64,000 nucleotides of DNA from Roseburia_D sp964388945. GTDB lineage: Bacteria > Bacillota > Clostridia > Lachnospirales > Lachnospiraceae. Below, in pieces: positions 16,315 through 25,555 of the stretch. The first letter of the stretch is position 1; the number at the start of each line of letters is the position of its first letter. The DNA lies in NCBI GenBank assembly GCA_964388945.1, contig CAYMCM010000001.1, positions 1 through 64,000 of the forward strand, written 5' to 3'. Under the pieces are notes generated by a model. The model did not search any database. It worked only from the letters and a program-made list of their open reading frames with translations, and had not been told where the DNA came from. The position numbers and the translations under genes are program-made.

Positions 16315-17628
16315 ATGGCATTTTCTATACTTTACATCTTTATTTATTTTATAGAGGCTTTTATTCTTCGCCAATATGCAAAAAAACTTTTTATTCCCAA
16401 ATATAGACTAGAAATAGAATTGTCTGTTATCTTTCTTCTCTATACCGGATTATATCTTTTTTCTTCTGCCCAGAATTATTGGTCTTGGAATATTGTTTCC
16501 TTTTTCATGGTCAATTTTATCTTCTTTTTCCTATGCTACCATATAAAATGGTATTTTTCTGTATTTCACGCTGCTGCTTCCACCGTAATGATGGGAATGA
16601 GTGAATTGATTCCTTATAGCCTGCTTCCTTACTTTTTAAGAAATTATTTTTCTCCCCAATCTTCCTTTTTTGACTTGTTGTTTCTAACTATCATCAGTAA
16701 AATTTTTTATTTTGTTCTTATGTTTCTTTTGTCTCTTTATTTAAAAGATCAAAACAGAAATGATCTTCCCGAAGATAACAGTTCCATTTTACTGATCAGC
16801 ATTCCTGTCGTCTCAGTATTTATTTTAATCACTTTACTGACCGTCTGTCAGGATGCAAGCTGCTATATACCCGTCGAATGGATGATCTCTATCAGCGCCA
16901 TCCTTTTGCTGATCAGCAATCTCCTTATTTTTGTCATTGACAATTACAATCAGAAAAAAGATCTTGCTTTTACCGAACTTCAATTACAACTGCAAAAAGA
17001 ACAGGATGCTACGGAATATTACAAACTGCTGCTCCAGCAGAATGAAAACCAGAACATCCTAATCCACGATATCAAAAAACACATTAACGTTATCTCTGTT
17101 TTAAATGATAAAAATGAGCCGAAAAAAATCGCAGCATATATCAATCTGCTGATCCAGTCACCCGCACTGAAAGAAAACACGCATCTTTGTGACCGTGAGA
17201 TCTTAGATGCCATCCTCTGCCGCTACCAGAGCAAATGCAGAAAAGAAAATGTCACATTCCATACGGACATCCGCAGCAATACGACTGAATTTATCTCTGA
17301 TACGGATATGACCTCTCTTTTCTGCAACCTGCTTGAAAACGCACTCGAATCTGCCGTAAATATTCAGGATGCGTTTATCGATCTGAGTGTGAGCCATCGG
17401 GAAAACACCCCCTACACGGTTCTTATTATGACCAATTCCTGCGACAGCAATCCCTTCTATCCGCACAGCGAACACCTGCCGACCAAAAAGCCCGATAAAT
17501 CCAGACACGGCTACGGCATGAAAAGTGTCTGTCGGATCGTAGAAAAATATCACGGTGAGATACAAAACTATTACGACAAGGGCACGCAAACATTTCATAC
17601 GATCCTAACGCTGAGACAGGTGCCATAA
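16315..17628 (+). CDS. agrC: AgrC-like sensor histidine kinase (GHKL)
   Basis: 437 residues. About six membrane helices fill the first 205 residues, the usual peptide-sensing domain. A coiled linker leads to ILIHDIKKHINV, the phospho-acceptor helix of the HPK10 class, and a GHKL ATPase domain with NLLENALESA (N box) and GYGMKSV (G box). It should detect the processed AgrD peptide outside the membrane and phosphorylate the upstream LytTR regulator. The 66-base gap after it contains a 14-bp palindrome but no clear terminator before the converging GH112 gene. Confidence 0.88.
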   Translation: MAFSILYIFIYFIEAFILRQYAKKLFIPKYRLEIELSVIFLLYTGLYLFSSAQNYWSWNIVSFFMVNFIFFFLCYHIKWYFSVFHAAASTVMMGMSELIPYSLLPYFLRNYFSPQSSFFDLLFLTIISKIFYFVLMFLLSLYLKDQNRNDLPEDNSSILLISIPVVSVFILITLLTVCQDASCYIPVEWMISISAILLLISNLLIFVIDNYNQKKDLAFTELQLQLQKEQDATEYYKLLLQQNENQNILIHDIKKHINVISVLNDKNEPKKIAAYINLLIQSPALKENTHLCDREILDAILCRYQSKCRKENVTFHTDIRSNTTEFISDTDMTSLFCNLLENALESAVNIQDAFIDLSVSHRENTPYTVLIMTNSCDSNPFYPHSEHLPTKKPDKSRHGYGMKSVCRIVEKYHGEIQNYYDKGTQTFHTILTLRQVP

Positions 17629-17694
17629 TGCTCAATCCTTGTCTCATCCGTCATCTGCCGTCTTATATCCCACATCATATGATGTATGCATGAA

Positions 17695-19851
17695 TCAAAT
17701 CTCAAACCAGCGGATTTCATTTTCCTTTAAGGAAAGCGGGAAATGACTGCCATCTCCGGTATAAACTACGGTTTCCTGCGGCTCATAAGTGTTATTGACC
17801 ACGCAGTATTTTCCGTTTGCCACATACGCATGCACTTCGACATTGTAATTAGACGAAAACCAGTGATGGAGATTTCCTTCATCCCCTGCACTCCAGAGGA
17901 TTGCACGGTAAAGCAGTCTGCTGTTTTCAAAAGAAAACGGCAGTCCGCTGATGTAGACCGCACGCCCCGCGCCAAACTCATGTACGGCAAGCTCTACGTC
18001 ATCCCCTCTCTTTGCTAAGATCTTCGCTCCTTCAAGCGCATAGATATTCTTTTTTCCTTCTCCAAAATCAATCTGCTCACCTGCGTCTTCCGTGATGAAA
18101 TGCGCATGCACCTCTTTGTTGTATTTGTCATAACCGAGCGTAAATCCGCGTTCCTCTTCCACACCAAGCACATTTGCAAGCTGGAAGAAATGGCCGTTTG
18201 CCGAATGCGCAGTCGGCTCACCCACACCAATAAAACCGCCTCCGCGATGGACAAATTCCTTGACTGCGGAAGAAATGACCGGATCGCACCACCATTCCCC
18301 ACCGGTCTGTGCGGTATCTGCATCACCGACATTTACGATCACATCAATGTCCTTTAAGATGTCAGGATCTTTTAAAATATCCTCAAAGTTTATAAATTTC
18401 ACATCAAACGGTGCGCCGGACAATGCTTCCATGATGCCCGCATAGGAATAATTCTGTTTAAAATAGATCGCATGATGCACCATATGATTGCCCCATGCAC
18501 GCATCTTACCCCAACAGTTTAAGACTGCAACAGTCTTTACACAGTAGGGTGTTGTTCCCTTGATATTGCCATACAGCTCCCGGAACTCTTCACAGACAGA
18601 TTCCACATAATCGGTAAACTCCGGAAAATCCAGCGTCAGCTTCAGGTAACCGCCATATCCGATGCGGTCGATCGGTTTCCGTAAGATCGCGCGTCTTGCA
18701 GTCACCCAGTTCATCTTCGCCTCTTTTACCGGATCTGCGCCTTCATGAAACGTATCCGGGAAGAAATACGGAAGCAGTCTGCCCTCTGTATATTTCACAC
18801 CTTCGATATCGCTGATCAGGCGCAGTGTCGCACCGTTTCCGACACTTCCGACCACCGCATCCAGTCCGATCTCTTTAAACTCTTCCATGAACGGCTCTGT
18901 TCCGATCCAGTGGTCACCTAAAAACATCATAGCTTCTTTTCCGTATTCATGCGTAATGTCGACCATCTCTTTTACGATCTTTGCAACCTCTCTGCGCTGA
19001 AACGCCTGAAAATCACGGTATTCTTTGGTCGGAATCCGGTACTGGTTATTATAATATCCCTGATCGATGATGTATTCCGGACGGAATTTATAGCCTGCTT
19101 CTTTTTCAAACTGCTCTAAGATATAAGGACTTACCGAAGCCGAATAACCGTACCAGTCCACATATTTTTCCCGCGCAAGTTCATCAAACACCAACGTAAA
19201 CTGATGGAAAAATGTCGTAAATCGCAGCACATTCACATACGGATGTTCTTCAATAAATTTGCGCAGACGCTTCATGGTAAATTCATGTGTCTTTGGCTGG
19301 CGGACATCAAATGTCATCTGATGCTCCACATCTTTCCAGTCATTGACCACCGCATTATACATATGCACCGGGTCCCAGAGGATATACGCAAGAAAGCTTA
19401 CCGTGTAGTCATGAAACGGCTCTGTTTCAACGGTCACATCCCCCGTTTTTTCCTCATAACTCCATGCGTCCAAAGAAACGACTTCCCCTGTCGTGCGGTC
19501 TATGACTTCCCACCAGCGTTTGATATCATCGCGGCTGTTTGGCGCAAGCATATCCGGGTACAGCCCATTCATCAGGTGAATCCGCAGTGTCGTACCTTCT
19601 GCCGTATAGATTGGCGTCATCAGATACATCTGCTGTATCTCATCGGGATTCGCCTTCGCCCATTCATTGTCCTTCCGCGTGGTGTAATACGTTGCATAGA
19701 CTTTCAGTCCGGCATCCTTTAATTCTTTCGGAAAATCCGTTCCGTCGCAGTCCCGCACCGCATCCGCACCCCACTTTTTTGCAAGCTCTAATGTCTCTTT
19801 TACCACGTCCATATCTGTTGGTATTGTTACACGCTCCATTTTATTTCCCAT
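17695..19851 (-). CDS. lnpA: GH112 1,3-beta-galactosyl-N-acetylhexosamine phosphorylase
   Basis: 718 residues, the normal length for GH112. It carries KWGADAVRDCDGTDFP, TTRKDNEW and RFTTFFHQFTLVFDE in the barrel part and a Rossmann-like C-terminal region (DVIVNVGDADTAQ, HRGGGFIGVGEPTA). GH112 enzymes phosphorolyse galacto-N-biose or lacto-N-biose to galactose 1-phosphate plus GalNAc or GlcNAc in the cytoplasm; one subgroup uses galactosyl-rhamnose. The hexosamine 1-kinase and NagA/NagB genes next door favour GNB/LNB. AGGAGG lies seven bases before the ATG, immediately after the kinase stop. Confidence 0.9.
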   Translation of the reverse strand: MGNKMERVTIPTDMDVVKETLELAKKWGADAVRDCDGTDFPKELKDAGLKVYATYYTTRKDNEWAKANPDEIQQMYLMTPIYTAEGTTLRIHLMNGLYPDMLAPNSRDDIKRWWEVIDRTTGEVVSLDAWSYEEKTGDVTVETEPFHDYTVSFLAYILWDPVHMYNAVVNDWKDVEHQMTFDVRQPKTHEFTMKRLRKFIEEHPYVNVLRFTTFFHQFTLVFDELAREKYVDWYGYSASVSPYILEQFEKEAGYKFRPEYIIDQGYYNNQYRIPTKEYRDFQAFQRREVAKIVKEMVDITHEYGKEAMMFLGDHWIGTEPFMEEFKEIGLDAVVGSVGNGATLRLISDIEGVKYTEGRLLPYFFPDTFHEGADPVKEAKMNWVTARRAILRKPIDRIGYGGYLKLTLDFPEFTDYVESVCEEFRELYGNIKGTTPYCVKTVAVLNCWGKMRAWGNHMVHHAIYFKQNYSYAGIMEALSGAPFDVKFINFEDILKDPDILKDIDVIVNVGDADTAQTGGEWWCDPVISSAVKEFVHRGGGFIGVGEPTAHSANGHFFQLANVLGVEEERGFTLGYDKYNKEVHAHFITEDAGEQIDFGEGKKNIYALEGAKILAKRGDDVELAVHEFGAGRAVYISGLPFSFENSRLLYRAILWSAGDEGNLHHWFSSNYNVEVHAYVANGKYCVVNNTYEPQETVVYTGDGSHFPLSLKENEIRWFEI

Positions 19852-19853
19852 AG

Positions 19854-20963
19854 CTAATCCTCCTTACACATTGCATCCCACTTTTTTTCCATGTCCGCCG
19901 CCAGTGCAAACTGACTGCGGCAGCGATCCAGATTCTGATGTTCTCTGTGAATCTTAAAATAAGTATCTCCGTTCAGATAATCTGTGAGGAAACGCATTCC
20001 ACACTCCAGCGTCATGAGCTTTGCCCCAGCCGGAAGCATTTCTATCTCCGTTTCAGTCAGGCTTCCTTTCGATCCCTCCAGATACCCTTTTTTGTAAATC
20101 CGGTACAACGAAAGATCCAATGAAACTTTCTTTAGATCCACCTCATCCTCGGCTCCGGTATTTGCTCCGAACCGGATGGAATCTCCAAAATCATACAGGG
20201 AAAGTCCCGGCATCACCGTATCCAGATCAATCACACAGATTCCGCGCCCTGTTTTTCGATCCATCATGATGTTATTTAACTTTGTGTCATTGTGCGTCAC
20301 GCGAAGCGGCAGTCTGCCCGCATGCTGCAGCTCCAGAAGTCTTCCAAGCTCCGCTCTGCGCGCCCGGATAAACGCAATCTCCGGTTCTACCAGTTTTCTT
20401 CTGCCTGCCGCATCTGCCATGATCGCAGTTTCAAGATCTTCATAGCGTTTTACGGTATTGTGAAAATCAGGAATCGTCTCGTGCAGTGTCTTTGCCGGAT
20501 AATCCGAAAGCAGATACTGGAATCTGCCAAACGCCACCGCACTCTCGTAAAAATCCCGCGGTTCTTTCACCGCATCATAACTCACCGCGCCTTCAATAAA
20601 ATCATACATCCGGTAATAGTCCCCGGCTTTCGTCACAAAATACTCTTCTCCCGACTCTGTTTTCACCAAAGAGAGTGTCTCACGCTTCGGATCACCACCC
20701 TTTGAAAGAATCTTCTGTTTCAGATGATGCGTGACACCCACGATATTTTCCATCAATTCCTGCGGCTTTGTAAAAATGGCTGTATTCATACGCTGTAAGA
20801 TAAAGCGCTTTGCTCCATTCCCGCCCGCTTCCCCAGCCTGCATAGTTACAAGGTAGGTATCGTTGATATGTCCGCTGCCATATGGCGTAATTGTATGTAT
20901 TGCTCCTTCTATTTTAAATTTTTGTGCAATTTGAATCAATTTTTCCTGCTGTTCCTTCTCCAT
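19854..20963 (-). CDS. nahK: N-acetylhexosamine 1-kinase (NahK/LnpB-like)
   Basis: 369 residues of the aminoglycoside-phosphotransferase fold. TPYGSGHINDTYLV is the nucleotide loop, RVTHNDTKLNNIMMD the catalytic loop and CVIDLDTVMPGLSLYDFGD the metal-binding DxD region. NahK phosphorylates GlcNAc or GalNAc at O1 after GH112 cleavage. The open frame begins with a TTG at 20984, but GGGAGG lies seven bases before the ATG used here. It sits 2 bp from the GH112 gene and 26 bp after the nucleotidyltransferase gene, clearly one operon. Confidence 0.88.
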   Translation of the reverse strand: MEKEQQEKLIQIAQKFKIEGAIHTITPYGSGHINDTYLVTMQAGEAGGNGAKRFILQRMNTAIFTKPQELMENIVGVTHHLKQKILSKGGDPKRETLSLVKTESGEEYFVTKAGDYYRMYDFIEGAVSYDAVKEPRDFYESAVAFGRFQYLLSDYPAKTLHETIPDFHNTVKRYEDLETAIMADAAGRRKLVEPEIAFIRARRAELGRLLELQHAGRLPLRVTHNDTKLNNIMMDRKTGRGICVIDLDTVMPGLSLYDFGDSIRFGANTGAEDEVDLKKVSLDLSLYRIYKKGYLEGSKGSLTETEIEMLPAGAKLMTLECGMRFLTDYLNGDTYFKIHREHQNLDRCRSQFALAADMEKKWDAMCKED

Positions 20964-20989
20964 GACAAAACCTCCCTGCTCCAATTTTC

Positions 20990-21901
20990 TTAAAAATCAG
21001 CCGGATAATCACCACGTTCTTTCATCTTACGGATCGCCTGCTCCACCAACGGCTTATCTTCATGATAGGTCACCCCATACCATTGATCCGGGGATTGCAA
21101 TACGGTAACTGCCGCTTTTTTCTCTTCAAGAAGCTGCCCTACCACTCCCGGAAGGAAATATTCACATTTAAGCGGATTTTTCGCAAGGTTTTCCACAAGA
21201 AACTCCGGGAAACGTTCACGAAGCTCTGTTAAGATGCTCTCCGTAAAGCCCCACATATTCATAGAAACAATACTGCCCTCCGGGATCTCATGCCAGGATG
21301 CCCCATCATCCTCGGTGTACATGGTCTTTCCATCCCGCTTTTCAATGTGTGTGCGCTCCGTGATCCAGGTCAGCATCCCATTTTCATCCATCTTACAGAT
21401 ACCGCGCGCCACATGTCCGTGATCTGTCAGCGTCTTTTCAAGCTGGTAACCGACCATGACATAGTGATAGGTTTCCTCGTCCGTATGACGCATAAGATAA
21501 TCATAGATCAGCGAAAATGCATGCTTTCCGTAATAATCATCCGCATTGATCACTGCAAACGGTCCGTCAATGACCGGGGCACAGCAAAGAACTGCATGTC
21601 CGGTGCCAAACGGTTTTGTTCTGCCCTCCGGAACCGCAAATCCGTCCGGCAGCACCGGTTCCTGATAAACATAAGTCACATCCATGCTTTTTTCGATCCG
21701 ATTTCCGATAACGGCTTTAAAGTCCTCCTCTGTCTCTTTTTTGATGATAAACACGACTTTTTTAAACCCTGCCTGCTTCGCATCATACAGCGAAAAATCA
21801 ATAATGATATGCCCTTCCTCATCCATTGGATCGATCTGCTTTAAACCTCCATAACGGCTGCCCATTCCTGCCGCCATGATCACTAATACCGGTTCTCTCA
21901 T
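20990..21901 (-). CDS. Sugar-1-phosphate nucleotidyltransferase
   Basis: 303 residues. The pyrophosphorylase signature is MAAGMGSRYGGLKQID at about 10-25, with INADDYYGKHAF for the catalytic metal site. It is the first gene of the GH112 operon. In the bifidobacterial Leloir-type LNB pathway the corresponding step is done by a GalT-type uridylyltransferase; here a GalU/RmlA-fold enzyme stands in its place. It probably activates GlcNAc 1-phosphate, GalNAc 1-phosphate or galactose 1-phosphate, but the sugar and nucleotide cannot be told. The promoter and AraC-type repeats lie in the gap upstream. Confidence 0.8.
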   Translation of the reverse strand: MREPVLVIMAAGMGSRYGGLKQIDPMDEEGHIIIDFSLYDAKQAGFKKVVFIIKKETEEDFKAVIGNRIEKSMDVTYVYQEPVLPDGFAVPEGRTKPFGTGHAVLCCAPVIDGPFAVINADDYYGKHAFSLIYDYLMRHTDEETYHYVMVGYQLEKTLTDHGHVARGICKMDENGMLTWITERTHIEKRDGKTMYTEDDGASWHEIPEGSIVSMNMWGFTESILTELRERFPEFLVENLAKNPLKCEYFLPGVVGQLLEEKKAAVTVLQSPDQWYGVTYHEDKPLVEQAIRKMKERGDYPADF

Positions 21902-21931
21902 CGGCGGTTACCTCCTTCCCTTTCTGCCCTC

Positions 21932-21986
21932 ATTATATAGCGGTATTTTCATTCAGGCTTTGCACGATCTCTCATTGTTTTTGCAC
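21932..21986 (-). promoter_or_regulatory. Activator-dependent promoter of the GH112 operon with AraC-type direct repeats
   Basis: TATAAT (minus strand, 21932-21937) has no good -35. Instead GTGCAAA occurs twice in direct orientation (21959-21965 and 21980-21986), offset by 21 bp, with the near copy overlapping the -35 position. This is the usual layout for AraC-family activation, and an AraC gene diverges from here. Confidence 0.6.
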
Positions 21987-22079
21987 AATCCTACTTTTAT
22001 ATTACTATTTTTGTACATCTGTGCTATGATGATTTTAGAAACGGATGATTGCAGTTTTCACCGCAGGAGGTGGTATCTT

Positions 22080-22979
22080 ATGGAATACAAAAGTGTTTCT
22101 CTGACACCTGCACTTGAGATCAAAAAAATTGTGACCATACATTATTTCGAGTACAGCAGCCACTATCGTTTTCCCGGCGAATCTCATAATTTCTGGGAAT
22201 TTGTATGTGTTGACAAAGGCGAGATCAATGTAACCGCAGGAGATCGCGACTACACCCTCTCCCGCAATGACATCATCTTTCACAAGCCAAACGAGTTTCA
22301 CTGCCTGAGTGCCAATCACAAAGTCGCACCAAATCTGGTGGTCATCGCCTTTTTCTGTGATTCACCCCAGATGGATTTTTTCCGGAACCGGCTGCTGGCA
22401 GTTGACAACTTTGAGCGTGGACTTTTAGCCCAGATCATTTTAGAAGCACAGAATGTTTTCTCTGATCCGCTCGATGATCCGATGCTAAAACAGATGCACA
22501 AACGGGAAACAATCCCACCGGGCGCCGAACAGCTCATCTCTTTAAACCTTGAACTTTTACTGCTTCATCTGCTGCGGCGGTATTCTCTCCCGATGGATCT
22601 TCCTGTCGCCAAAGAAACGATACGCCAGAAGAACAGCGATGAACTGTATCATCGTGTTGTGGAATACCTTGCACTGCATTTAAATGAACCGCTGACCTTA
22701 GACGAGATCGCAAAAGGCACCCTGATCGGTAAGTCACAGTTACAGCACCTGATCCGGGAACAGAAAAACTGCGGCGTGATCGAACTGTTCTGCCATATGA
22801 AAATTGAACGGGCAAAGCTGCTGATCCGGGAAAACTCCTTAAATTTTACCGAGATCGCCAATACACTCGGCTACAGCTCCATTCATTATTTTTCCAGACA
22901 GTTCAAAAAAATTACCGGAATGACTCCGAGCGAATATTCCGGCTCCATAAAAAAGATGATCGAGGAGGATACGATATGA
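22080..22979 (+). CDS. AraC-family regulator of the GNB/LNB locus
   Basis: 299 residues: an N-terminal cupin-like effector domain (PGESHNFWEFVCVDKGEINV, FHKPNEFHCL) and a C-terminal double helix-turn-helix (LDEIAKGTLIGKSQLQHLIRE and FTEIANTLGYSSIHYFSRQFKKITGMTPSEY). The frame is open further upstream, but AGGAGG at 22065-22070 fixes the start at 22080. The stop overlaps the nagB start (ATGA). It diverges from the GH112 operon and probably activates both sides in response to a hexosamine or a phosphorylated product. Confidence 0.87.
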   Translation: MEYKSVSLTPALEIKKIVTIHYFEYSSHYRFPGESHNFWEFVCVDKGEINVTAGDRDYTLSRNDIIFHKPNEFHCLSANHKVAPNLVVIAFFCDSPQMDFFRNRLLAVDNFERGLLAQIILEAQNVFSDPLDDPMLKQMHKRETIPPGAEQLISLNLELLLLHLLRRYSLPMDLPVAKETIRQKNSDELYHRVVEYLALHLNEPLTLDEIAKGTLIGKSQLQHLIREQKNCGVIELFCHMKIERAKLLIRENSLNFTEIANTLGYSSIHYFSRQFKKITGMTPSEYSGSIKKMIEEDTI

Positions 22980-23719
22980 GAATCTACCGGGTAAAAAATT
23001 ACGATGAAATGAGCAGACAGGCGGCAAATATTATTTCCGCCCAGGTTATTTTAAAACCGGATGCTGTGCTCGGTCTTGCTACCGGCTCCACTCCGGTCGG
23101 AACTTACAGACAGCTTATCGACTGGTATCAGAAAGGTGATCTGGATTTTTCCGCTATCCGCTCCGTCAATCTGGACGAGTATCAGGGACTTTCTGCAGAC
23201 GATCCGCAAAGTTATGCCTGCTTCATGCGCAAGAACTTTTTTGATTCGATCAATATAAAAAAAGAAAATACTTTTATCCCGGACGGGTGCGCCGCAGATG
23301 CCGGGGAAGAATGCGCACACTACAATCAGGTGATCCGCACACTCGGCGGCATCGACCTTCAATTACTCGGCATCGGAAACAACGGTCATATCGGTTTTAA
23401 TGAACCGGGCGACTGCTTTGCAAAGGAGACACACCTGGTCAAGCTTACGGAAAACACCATTGCTGCGAACGCGCGCTTTTTTGCCTCTGCCGATGAGGTT
23501 CCAAAATATGCCATCTCAACCGGAATCAAAAATATCATGCAGGCAGAAAGCATCCTGCTTATTGCTTCCGGTTCTGCGAAAGCCAAGGCACTTTGGGGGA
23601 CTATCTGCGGCACGATCACTCCGGCTGTACCGGCTTCCATTTTACAGCTCCATCCGCATGTGACCATCGTTGCAGACGAAGCCGCCCTATCCTTAGTACC
23701 GGCACAGTATTTCGAATAA
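22976..23719 (+). CDS. nagB: Glucosamine-6-phosphate deaminase
   Basis: 247 residues, full length. Hallmarks are LGLATGSTPVGTYRQL, SVNLDEYQGL (catalytic Asp) and LLGIGNNGHIGFNEPG with the catalytic His. It converts glucosamine 6-phosphate to fructose 6-phosphate and ammonia. It overlaps the AraC gene by 4 bp and precedes nagA by 48 bases. It completes degradation of hexosamine from the GH112 reaction and other amino sugars. Confidence 0.94.
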   Translation: MRIYRVKNYDEMSRQAANIISAQVILKPDAVLGLATGSTPVGTYRQLIDWYQKGDLDFSAIRSVNLDEYQGLSADDPQSYACFMRKNFFDSINIKKENTFIPDGCAADAGEECAHYNQVIRTLGGIDLQLLGIGNNGHIGFNEPGDCFAKETHLVKLTENTIAANARFFASADEVPKYAISTGIKNIMQAESILLIASGSAKAKALWGTICGTITPAVPASILQLHPHVTIVADEAALSLVPAQYFE

Positions 23720-23767
23720 CCACACGGATTTTTTGCGCAGACAAGCAGATTAAACGGAGGGATTTTT

Positions 23768-24886
23768 ATGATACTGAAAAATGGATTGGTTTTTACCCCG
23801 AAGGGGTTTGAAAAAAAAGATTTACAGATTGATGCTTTTCATCGGATTGCGGAAGAGATCACGTCATCTGATACGGAAATTTTTGACGCTTCGGACTGTT
23901 ATGTCGTCCCCGGTTTTATTGACATTCATACGCACGGTGCAGTCGGTGCAGACTTCTGTGACGCAGATCCGGCAGGCTTAAAACGGATTGCTGCCTATTT
24001 AAAATCCTGCGGCATCACCACTTTTTGCCCGACTTCCATGACGCTTCCCGAAGAACGTCTCAAAAAGATCTTTGAAACAGCTTCTGTTCTCATGGATGCA
24101 CCCGCGCCGGCATCTGCCCGCATTGCCGGCATCAATATGGAAGGTCCGTTTATCTCTGCGGCAAAAAAAGGCGCACAAAAGAAAGACTATATCAAAAATC
24201 CTGACAGCTCCATGTTCTTTTCTCTGTTTCATGGCTGTCAGGATCGTATCCGATTTGTCACGCTTGCACCAGAACTTCCCGGCGCCTCCGCTTTCATTGA
24301 TGCAGTAAAAGATGTTGTCTCCGTCTCACTCGGTCATTCCTCTGCGGACTTTGATGCCGCCGCGGCAGGATTTTCACGCGGTGCCAACCATGTAACACAT
24401 CTGTTCAACGGAATGGAACCCCTGCTGCACCGCGATCCAGGCATCCCGGGAGCTGCCGCAGATGCCTGTGCTGCCTCTCCGGACGTTTTTGTGGAACTGA
24501 TCTGTGACGGCATTCACATCCATCCCTCCATGATCCGCAGCGCATTCCGGCTGTTCGGTGAAGATCATCTGATCCTCATCAGTGATTCCATGCGTGCCTG
24601 CGGCATGAATGACGGTACTTACGAACTCGGAGGACAAAGCGTCACAAAAACCGGAAACCGTGCAACGCTTGCGGACGGCACACTCGCCGGTTCTGTCACA
24701 AATCTGTTCTCCTGCTTTAAAAACGCCGTTTCCTTCGGCATTCCGCTTACTGCCGCACTGAAAGCAGTTACGATCAATCCGGCAAAAAGCCTGCATATGG
24801 AACATGAGATCGGACAGCTCCTGCCCGGTATGGAAGCTGACCTTTTAGTGTTGTCAAAAGATCTTGATCTGATCTTCGCAGCTTAG
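23768..24886 (+). CDS. nagA: N-acetylglucosamine-6-phosphate deacetylase
   Basis: 372 residues. The metal-binding FIDIHTHG (about 53-60), GINMEGPFIS, GHSSADFD, THLFNGM and ISDSMRACG (catalytic Asp) are present. It removes acetate from GlcNAc 6-phosphate ahead of NagB. GGAGGG is placed well before the ATG. The stop codon directly abuts the stop of the converging spoVT gene with no base between and no terminator hairpin, so the two transcripts must overlap at their ends. Confidence 0.93.
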   Translation: MILKNGLVFTPKGFEKKDLQIDAFHRIAEEITSSDTEIFDASDCYVVPGFIDIHTHGAVGADFCDADPAGLKRIAAYLKSCGITTFCPTSMTLPEERLKKIFETASVLMDAPAPASARIAGINMEGPFISAAKKGAQKKDYIKNPDSSMFFSLFHGCQDRIRFVTLAPELPGASAFIDAVKDVVSVSLGHSSADFDAAAAGFSRGANHVTHLFNGMEPLLHRDPGIPGAAADACAASPDVFVELICDGIHIHPSMIRSAFRLFGEDHLILISDSMRACGMNDGTYELGGQSVTKTGNRATLADGTLAGSVTNLFSCFKNAVSFGIPLTAALKAVTINPAKSLHMEHEIGQLLPGMEADLLVLSKDLDLIFAA

Positions 24887-25435
24887 TTACTGCTCCATCT
24901 GCCGCCCTAAGAATGCGGCGGCAGTCATTGCGAGCTTCTGTTCGGTATCTCCGAACTTTTTCTTTCCGTCTTTTCCATAGAGTATGACCGCACCGATCGC
25001 ATCTCCCTCACAGAGGATCGTACTGATGACCTCACTGCTGTGCTCTCCGCTGTCATCGAGCGTGATCTGGACAAAATTATTGTCTGCGGCCGCCGCAATC
25101 AGATTTCCTCTTTCTTCGATCAATCCTTCTAATTGCTTGCTGATCGGTTTTCCCTCAAAATCCTTTCGTCCGGCTCCGACTGCTGCTACCACATGGTCTC
25201 TGTCCGTAATGCAGACAAGCTGCCCGCTCGTCTGTGCAAGCGCCTCCGCATACAATCCGGCATACTGACTGAGTTCTCCGATCAGGGAATATTTTTTTAA
25301 AATGATCTCTCCTTCCCGGTCGGTAAAGATCTCTAACGGATCTCCCTCACGAATCCGTAACGTTCTGCGTATTTCCTTCGGCACTACGACCCTTCCAAGG
25401 TCATCTATTCTTCTGACAATTCCTGTGGCTTTCAT
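24887..25435 (-). CDS. spoVT: Stage V sporulation protein T, AbrB-type regulator
   Basis: 182 residues. The N-terminal AbrB swapped-hairpin DNA-binding domain (MKATGIVRRIDDLGRVVVPK, IRRTLRIREGDPLEIF) is followed by a GAF-like domain of about 120 residues. SpoVT controls sigma-G-dependent forespore genes and spore-coat features in Bacillus and Clostridia. GGAGG ahead of the ATG sets the start; a longer frame adds six residues. Its presence supports a spore-forming ancestry. It converges with nagA. Confidence 0.9.
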   Translation of the reverse strand: MKATGIVRRIDDLGRVVVPKEIRRTLRIREGDPLEIFTDREGEIILKKYSLIGELSQYAGLYAEALAQTSGQLVCITDRDHVVAAVGAGRKDFEGKPISKQLEGLIEERGNLIAAAADNNFVQITLDDSGEHSSEVISTILCEGDAIGAVILYGKDGKKKFGDTEQKLAMTAAAFLGRQMEQ

Positions 25436-25555
25436 ATAATTCTTTTCCTCCATTGCTAAGTTTAAGCTTTGGAGTTATTATGTGGAAAATCTGTGGAATT
25501 ATTCTTCTGATAACAAATTATAAAATCCTCTGTCCGCATACCAAAATCATTTCCC

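Noticed and set aside
17672..17685. 14-bp palindrome ACATCATATGATGT after agrC
   Set aside because: It lies between two converging gene ends with no T tract or promoter; chance AT-rich symmetry cannot be excluded.
21876..22079. Upstream extension of the first AraC gene
   Set aside because: It overlaps the divergent nucleotidyltransferase start and the promoter region; AGGAGG at 22065-22070 marks the real start.
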